Of a DNA stretch of 29,175 nt, positions 24,807-29,175 are shown in pieces. The notes below the pieces were generated by a model. The model made no database searches. It was not told the DNA's origin and saw only the letters and a program-made list of their open reading frames with translations. A program made the translations under genes and the position numbers. The DNA is from CAYVQE01 sp964633205 (GTDB lineage: Bacteria; Myxococcota; B64-G9): NCBI GenBank assembly GCA_964633205.1, contig CAZWFN010000071.1, positions 1 through 29,175 of the forward strand. Direction: 5' to 3'. Position 1 is the first letter of the stretch; each line of letters begins with the position of its first letter.

Positions 24807-26207
24807 TTACTCGATGGGGACCGGGACCCCGTTGGAGAAAGTCAGCTCGTAGTTCTCACAGGTCTGAACCGAGCCCTCGCCGGCGTGGACCCGGATGTAG
24901 AAGGTCTTGGTGTCGTCGGTGCACAGGTTCAACCCCTCGACGCTCTCGGCCGGATCGACCCCCTGGCAGCCGCACTGGCCCACCGGCTGGCCGCCCTGTA
25001 TGTCGTTGAAGTCGTAGAAGTGGTTGAAGCTGTCGGCGCCGCGGCACTCGAGCCCTTCGGGGGAGCAGCCGTCGGTGTAGATGTCCAGCAGCAGCGCCCC
25101 GGGGTTGCTGTCGAAACGGGCGGCGAAGTGGAACGAGTCGCAGCCGTCCTCGAGATCCTCGTTGACGTCGTCGATGGCCGTGACCTTGTACCAGTCCTCG
25201 TCGTCCGGCGGCCACAGGTTGCCGACCACGGTCAGCCGCGAGCCGCCCTCGACGTTGTCCGGCAGGCCGCCCAGCTCCTGGGCCAGGGCGCAGGTGTCGG
25301 GGGCCTGGTCGGCCTCCAGGCCCTCGTCGGTCAGCCCGTCGCAGTCGTTGTCCAGCCCGTCGCACTGCTCTTGGCCGGACTGGTCGTTGCTGCCGCCGGG
25401 CATGGTGTCGCAGCGCACGTCCAGGTCGCCGCTGCACTCGATCACCCCGGCGCCGCACTCGCCCTCGCCGTCGCAGGCCAGGCCCAGGCCGAAGCCATCG
25501 TCGACCGTGCCGTCGCAGTCGTCGTCCTGGCCGTTGCACAGCTCGGCGCGCGGCAGCTCGCCGCCGGCGCAGCCGCTCCAGGCGCCCTCCTCGCAGGTCT
25601 GCATGCCGGCAGCGCAGATGCCCACATCCAGGCCACAGGGGACCTGGTCGCCGCTCTGGCACGGGCATACCTCGTCGGTCAGCCCGTCGCAGTCGTTGTC
25701 CTTGCCATCGCAGCGTTCGGGCTGCGGGGCGGTGCCGCTGCACACGCCCCAGGCGCCGGAGTTGCAGGTCTGTACGCCGGACATGCATTGGCCGATGTCG
25801 GTGCCGCAGGGCTGCACGTCGCCGTCGCGGCAGGCCGGGCAACCTTCGTCCACCAGGCCGTCGCAGTTGTTGTCCACCCCGTCGCAGTACTCGTGGGCGT
25901 CGGGATTGATCTGGGCGTTGAAGTCGTCGCAGTCCACCCCGGCGGGGGCGCCGTCGCCGTCCTTGTCGTTGGGGTCGCCGATGTCGACGCAGCTTCCCTG
26001 GAAGCAGGTCTGGAACTCCTGGCAGGCCGGGGTGCAGTCGTCGCTGCCGCCCGAGACGCAGATGTTGTTCTCGCACAACAGCCCCGGGCTGCAATCCGCA
26101 TCGGCGTCGCAGAACTCGCCCAGACCGGCTTTGCTGCTGCCGCACTGGACGATGGCGACACTTCCCAGGCCGCAGATGGCGGCGACCAACAACGCTCTGC
26201 GCAACAT
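24807..26207 (-). CDS. MopE-type metal-binding-repeat exported protein with PPC-like C-terminus
   Basis: This 466-residue exported protein carries four copies of the putative metal-binding motif C-D/N-G-x-D-N/D-x-C-D-G (Pfam MopE-type) at Cys108, Cys166, Cys224 and Cys282. The spacing is exactly 58 residues each time. Each unit has the same skeleton, with GD-x-x-PCG, QTC and GAW elements between motifs. The C-terminal part (about 300-466) resembles a bacterial pre-peptidase C-terminal domain (DDEDWYKV ... YIRVHAG ... YELTFSNG). The signal peptide ends IVQC (Cys22), an atypical lipobox with Gln at -1, so lipidation is uncertain. The ATG at 26207 has GGAG 8 bases upstream; an ATG at 26213 is too close to it. 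It heads the six-gene block. Confidence 0.82.
   Translation of the reverse strand: MLRRALLVAAICGLGSVAIVQCGSSKAGLGEFCDADADCSPGLLCENNICVSGGSDDCTPACQEFQTCFQGSCVDIGDPNDKDGDGAPAGVDCDDFNAQINPDAHEYCDGVDNNCDGLVDEGCPACRDGDVQPCGTDIGQCMSGVQTCNSGAWGVCSGTAPQPERCDGKDNDCDGLTDEVCPCQSGDQVPCGLDVGICAAGMQTCEEGAWSGCAGGELPRAELCNGQDDDCDGTVDDGFGLGLACDGEGECGAGVIECSGDLDVRCDTMPGGSNDQSGQEQCDGLDNDCDGLTDEGLEADQAPDTCALAQELGGLPDNVEGGSRLTVVGNLWPPDDEDWYKVTAIDDVNEDLEDGCDSFHFAARFDSNPGALLLDIYTDGCSPEGLECRGADSFNHFYDFNDIQGGQPVGQCGCQGVDPAESVEGLNLCTDDTKTFYIRVHAGEGSVQTCENYELTFSNGVPVPIE
25323..25886 (-). repeat. Four 58-codon MopE-motif repeat units
   Basis: Within the 24807-26207 gene the motif C-D/N-G-x-D starts at residues 108, 166, 224 and 282, an exact 174-bp period at the protein level. 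The region given covers the first to the last motif. Identity between units is strongest in the metal-binding loop and the QTC/GAW elements. Confidence 0.85.
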
Positions 26208-26247
26208 GGTCATGCTCCTGCACCCGCCGTATCGGGTCGTTCGGGTC

Positions 26248-26277
26248 ATGCTAGCACGGCCGTCGCCGGCCACACAA
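26248..26277 (-). promoter_or_regulatory. Candidate promoter for the six-gene envelope operon
   Basis: On the minus strand TTGTGT (26277-26272, 3/6) is followed by an 18-bp spacer and an extended -10, TGC-TAGCAT (26256-26248). The start point would be near 26241, about 34 bases before the ATG at 26207. The -10 context GTGCTAGCATGA closely matches GTGCTAACATGA in the promoter at 4816-4845. Confidence 0.5.
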
Positions 26278-26300
26278 GTCCCCGCACCTCGTTCAACCGC

Positions 26301-26327
26301 TTGATCCTTGAGGGTTTGTGGCATAAG
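26301..26327 (+). promoter_or_regulatory. Weak candidate promoter for dxs
   Basis: TTGATC (26301-26306) and CATAAG (26322-26327, with TGG just upstream as an extended -10) are separated by only 15 bp, shorter than ideal. The start point would be about 50 bases before the dxs ATG. A new promoter is needed here because dxs is cut off from the ispA run. Confidence 0.3.
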
Positions 26328-26385
26328 CTGGCGCCGCCGCGCCAGCCCGCTGGACGCGGCGGCGCACCGCCGGGAGGCCTTCGTC

Positions 26386-28299
26386 ATGGCTTTGCTCGAT
26401 CAAATCGATTCGCCGCTGGATCTCAGGCGGTTGCCCGAGGAGCAGCTGCCCGCTCTGTGCCGCGAACTGCGGGCCCGCATCATCGAGGTCATCACCGCCA
26501 ACGGCGGCCACCTGGCCTCGTCGCTGGGCGTGGTCGAGCTGACCGTGGCGCTGCACACCGTGTTCGAGTCACCCCGCGACGCGCTGGTCTGGGACGTCGG
26601 CGACCAGGCCTACACCCACAAGCTGCTGACCGGCCGCCGCGACCGCTTCGACACCATCCGCCGGCCCGGGGGCTTGAGCGGCTTCACCCGGCGCGCCGAG
26701 AGCGAGCACGACGTGTTCGGCGCCGGCCACGCCTCGACCAGCATCAGCGCCGCGCTGGGTCTGGCCGAGGCCAAGCGGCTCAAGGGCGAGCGCGGCCGGG
26801 CGGTGGCCATCATCGGCGACGGCGGCATGACCGGTGGGCTGGCCTTCGAGGCGCTGAACCACGCCGGCTCGCTGGAGCGCGATCTGGTGGTGGTGCTCAA
26901 CGACAACGGCATGTTCATCTCCGATCACGTCGGCGCCATGAGCAACTGGTTCTCGCGCAAGCTGACCGGCCGTGGCTTCAACCTGGCCCGGCGCCGGGTC
27001 AAGGATCTGCTGACCGGCTTTCCCCGCTGGGGCGACGTGATGCTCGACTGGATGCGCCGCGGGGTCGAGTCCAGCAAGGCCCTGCTGACTCCGGGGCTGC
27101 TGTTCGAGGGGCTGAACTTCCAGTACGTCGGCCCGGTCGACGGCCACGATCTACCGGCCCTGCTGGCCACGCTGCGCAATGTCAAGATGCTCGACGGGCC
27201 GGTGCTGGTCCACGTGCGCACGGTCAAGGGCCGGGGGCTGTCGTGCGCCGAACACGAGCCCACCAAGTTCCACGGCATCGGGCCGGCCTGCCCGGACAAG
27301 AGCGCCGACGATGAGCCGGCGGCCCCGGCGCCCAAGAGCTACACCCGGGTTTTTTCGGAGACCCTGCTGCGGCTGGCCGCCGACGAGCCGCGGCTGGTGG
27401 CCGTCACCGCGGCCATGCCGGACGGCACCGGCCTGAGCGCTTTTGCCGAGCGCTTCGGCGACCGCTTCTACGACGTGGGCATCGCCGAGGAGCACGCTGT
27501 CACCTTCGCCGCCGGCATGGCCTGCGAGGGCTACCGACCGGTGGTGGCCATCTACTCGACCTTTCTGCAGCGCGCCTTCGACGAGGTGCTGCACGACGTC
27601 TGTCTGCAGCACCTGCCGGTCATCTTCGCGCTCGACCGGGCCGGGGTGGTGGGCGACGACGGGCCCACCCACCACGGCCTGTTCGACCTGAGCTACCTGG
27701 GCTGCATCCCGGGCATGACGGTGATGGCCCCGGCCGACGAGGCCGAGTTGGCCCGCATGCTGCGCACCTGCCTGGAGGTCGACGGGCCGGTGGCGGTGCG
27801 CTACCCGCGCGGGGCCGGCTGCGGGGTGGCTGTGCCCCAGCGGCTTGCGCCGCTGCCGGTTGGCCGCGGGCGGCTGGTCTGCGAGCCGGCCGGCGCGCCC
27901 GATGTGGCCATGCTGACCATCGGGCCCATGCTGCGGCCGGCGCTGGCCGCGGCCGAGCAGCTGGCCGAGCGCGAGGGGCTGCGGGTGGCGGTGGCCGACG
28001 CCCGCTTCGCCAAGCCGCTGGACTGCGGCCTGGTGTTGGATCTGGCCCGGCGGGCGGGCCGGCTGCTGACGGTGGAGGAGAACGCCCTGGCCGGCGGCTT
28101 CGGCCAGGCGGTCGGCGCCCTGGTGCAGGCCGAGGGGTTGGCGGCCCGGGTGGTCAACCTGGGCGTGCCCGACCGTTTCATTCCCCATGGCAGCCCGGCC
28201 GGTCTGCGAGCCGAGTTGGGCCTGGATGCCGGTGGTATCGCCCGGGCGGCCGCCCGGCTGTGCCAGGTGCCGGCGCTGCGGGCCGACCGCAGCGCCTGA
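26386..28299 (+). CDS. dxs: 1-deoxy-D-xylulose-5-phosphate synthase
   Basis: This 637-residue thiamine-diphosphate enzyme makes 1-deoxy-D-xylulose 5-phosphate from pyruvate and glyceraldehyde 3-phosphate, the first step of the MEP isoprenoid pathway that feeds IspA. Conserved features are GGH (His42), WDVGDQAYTHKLLTGR (70-84), GHAST (114-118), the ThDP motif GDGGMTGGLAFEALN (144-158), VGPVDGHD, and the catalytic Glu in GIAEEHAVTFAAG (Glu368). The C-terminal transketolase domain is complete and length is normal. The ATG at 26386 follows GGGAGG (26372-26377). It reads toward tlyA, 37 bp downstream of its stop, consistent with an operon. Confidence 0.97.
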   Translation: MALLDQIDSPLDLRRLPEEQLPALCRELRARIIEVITANGGHLASSLGVVELTVALHTVFESPRDALVWDVGDQAYTHKLLTGRRDRFDTIRRPGGLSGFTRRAESEHDVFGAGHASTSISAALGLAEAKRLKGERGRAVAIIGDGGMTGGLAFEALNHAGSLERDLVVVLNDNGMFISDHVGAMSNWFSRKLTGRGFNLARRRVKDLLTGFPRWGDVMLDWMRRGVESSKALLTPGLLFEGLNFQYVGPVDGHDLPALLATLRNVKMLDGPVLVHVRTVKGRGLSCAEHEPTKFHGIGPACPDKSADDEPAAPAPKSYTRVFSETLLRLAADEPRLVAVTAAMPDGTGLSAFAERFGDRFYDVGIAEEHAVTFAAGMACEGYRPVVAIYSTFLQRAFDEVLHDVCLQHLPVIFALDRAGVVGDDGPTHHGLFDLSYLGCIPGMTVMAPADEAELARMLRTCLEVDGPVAVRYPRGAGCGVAVPQRLAPLPVGRGRLVCEPAGAPDVAMLTIGPMLRPALAAAEQLAEREGLRVAVADARFAKPLDCGLVLDLARRAGRLLTVEENALAGGFGQAVGALVQAEGLAARVVNLGVPDRFIPHGSPAGLRAELGLDAGGIARAAARLCQVPALRADRSA

Positions 28300-28336
28300 G
28301 CCGAGTTCCGCCCGCGTGGCCCGCCGTGCCGACAAG

Positions 28337-29101
28337 ATGCGCCTGGATCGGCTGCTGGTCGAACGCGGCCTGGCGTCCAGCCGCACCCGGGCCCAGGCCC
28401 TGATCATGGCCGGCCGGGTGGTGGTCGGCGACCAGCGGGTGGACAAGGCCGGCACCCGGGTGGCGGCCGACAGCCCGCTGCGGCTCAAGGGTACCGACCA
28501 CCCCTATGTCTCGCGCGGTGGGCTCAAGCTGGCCCGCGGCCTGGACGCCTTCGGCATCGACCCGGCCGGCTGCCGGGCGCTGGATGTGGGCGCCTCGACC
28601 GGCGGCTTCACCGATTGTCTGCTACAACGCGGCGCGGCGCGGGTCTACGCGCTGGACGTGGGCCGCGCCCAGCTGCACCAGAAGCTGCGGGACGACGCCC
28701 GGGTGGTGGTCATGGAGCGCTTCCACGTGCGCGATCTGCGCCCGCAGCACGTCGGCGGCGGGGTGGAGCTGGCGGTGTTCGACCTGAGCTTCATCTCGCT
28801 GCGCCTGGGCCTGCCGCCGGCGGTGGCCTGCCTGCAGCCGGGCGGCGCCGTCGTGGCCCTGGTCAAGCCGCAGTTCGAGGTCGGCCGCGAGCGGGTGGGC
28901 AAGGGCGGCATCGTGCGCGACCCGGCCGCCCGCCAACAGGCCGTGGCCGAAATAGCCGCCCTGGCCAGCGACACGCTCGGCCTGACCCTCATCGGCACCA
29001 TCGAGTCCCCCATCACCGGCGCCGACGGCAACGTGGAGTTCCTCCTCGGCGCCCTGAGAATGGGGTCAAGGGTGAGAACGGGGTCAGGTCTGCCCACTTG
29101 A
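28337..29101 (+). CDS. tlyA: TlyA-family rRNA 2'-O-methyltransferase
   Basis: This 254-residue protein has an N-terminal S4 RNA-binding domain (about 1-55, RLDRLLVERGLASSRTRAQALI) and an FtsJ-like methyltransferase domain. The latter shows K64 in SRGGLKL, ALDVGASTGGFTDCLL (SAM site), D149 in VFDLSFIS, K177 in LVKPQFE, and the closing SPITGADGNVEFLL block. TlyA enzymes methylate ribose 2'-OH in 16S and/or 23S rRNA. The last ~14 codons (from about residue 241) come from the repeat that begins near 29056, so the natural C-terminus appears to have been replaced. The ATG at 28337 has no clear ribosome site; a GTG at 28316 in frame is an alternative. It follows dxs closely, as in many bacteria. Confidence 0.92.
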   Translation: MRLDRLLVERGLASSRTRAQALIMAGRVVVGDQRVDKAGTRVAADSPLRLKGTDHPYVSRGGLKLARGLDAFGIDPAGCRALDVGASTGGFTDCLLQRGAARVYALDVGRAQLHQKLRDDARVVVMERFHVRDLRPQHVGGGVELAVFDLSFISLRLGLPPAVACLQPGGAVVALVKPQFEVGRERVGKGGIVRDPAARQQAVAEIAALASDTLGLTLIGTIESPITGADGNVEFLLGALRMGSRVRTGSGLPT

Positions 29102-29175
29102 CACTTATTCACGTGAGAACGGGGTCAGGTCTGCCCACTTGACACTTATTCGCCAGACGGCGAATAAGTGTCAAG
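29056..29175. mobile_element. REP-like tandem repeat and palindrome at a probable mobile-element end
   Basis: A 39-bp unit (29072-29110) recurs at 29113-29151 with a 41-bp period. It starts GTGAGAACGGGGTCAGG and ends CTTGACACTTATTC. A degenerate partial copy (GAGAATGGGGTCA, 29056-29068) precedes it. The second copy leads into a perfect palindrome: 29138-29154 pairs with 29159-29175 over 17 bp with an AGAC loop. The window ends inside or at the end of this palindrome. GGGGTCAGG-type palindromes like this recall REP elements associated with Y1-type (RAYT/IS200-like) transposases; that link is from memory and unverified. Confidence 0.7.

Noticed and set aside
1..29175. CRISPR array, tRNA or rRNA genes, phage integrase
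   Set aside because: Looked for regular short repeats with unique spacers, tRNA-like TTCRA arms and integrase motifs by eye; none seen. The only tandem repeat is at 29056-29175.

Overview
The window is very GC-rich (roughly 70%), densely coded and bacterial. Gene content suggests a deltaproteobacterial-type organism, most likely Myxococcota or a relative such as Bradymonadales. The reasons are FHA-TPR and receiver-PilZ-GAF signalling proteins, several large Cys-rich or MopE-type repeat lipoproteins, and a canonical xseA-xseB-ispA / dxs-tlyA gene order. This placement is inferred from gene content only. I see no rRNA, tRNA, CRISPR or prophage genes. The only mobile-type sequence is a palindromic repeat at the right edge.

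Layout. 1-3184 (+): a DUF1460 cysteine amidase-like protein and a FHA-FHA-TM-TPR protein. 3279-4664 (-): a receiver-PilZ-GAF protein. 4890-5492 (+): a receiver-XRE fusion with a clear promoter carrying an inverted repeat, ending at a strong bidirectional terminator (5508-5537). 5563-8046 (-): an 827-residue Cys-rich lipoprotein with four ~109-residue repeats. It is divergent from a secreted, degenerate metallophosphoesterase-like protein (8275-9363), which is followed by an RlmD/TrmA-family rRNA methyltransferase (9413-10777). 10824-12806 (-): an exported protein that appears to combine secretin STN-like modules with PilP/PulC-like modules but has no secretin channel.

12937-16074 (+) is the housekeeping run xseA, xseB, a small pseudo-receiver, and ispA. 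Its usual continuation, dxs and tlyA, reappears on the same strand only at 26386. The ~10 kb between them (16077-26207) is a single opposite-strand block of six closely spaced envelope genes. In transcription order these are a MopE-repeat protein, a Kelch-propeller lipoprotein, a DUF819 membrane transporter-like protein, a C45-like Ntn-hydrolase lipoprotein that seems to lack its nucleophile Cys, a predicted outer-membrane beta-barrel, and an S45 penicillin-acylase lipoprotein. This block, with two different Ntn-hydrolase families plus a transporter and a barrel, is the best candidate here for an undescribed system, possibly for periplasmic hydrolysis and transport of an N-acyl or amide compound.

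At the right edge the 3' end of tlyA runs into a 41-bp-period tandem repeat and a perfect 17-bp palindrome that resemble a REP-like or mobile-element end. The repeat supplies the last ~14 codons of TlyA.
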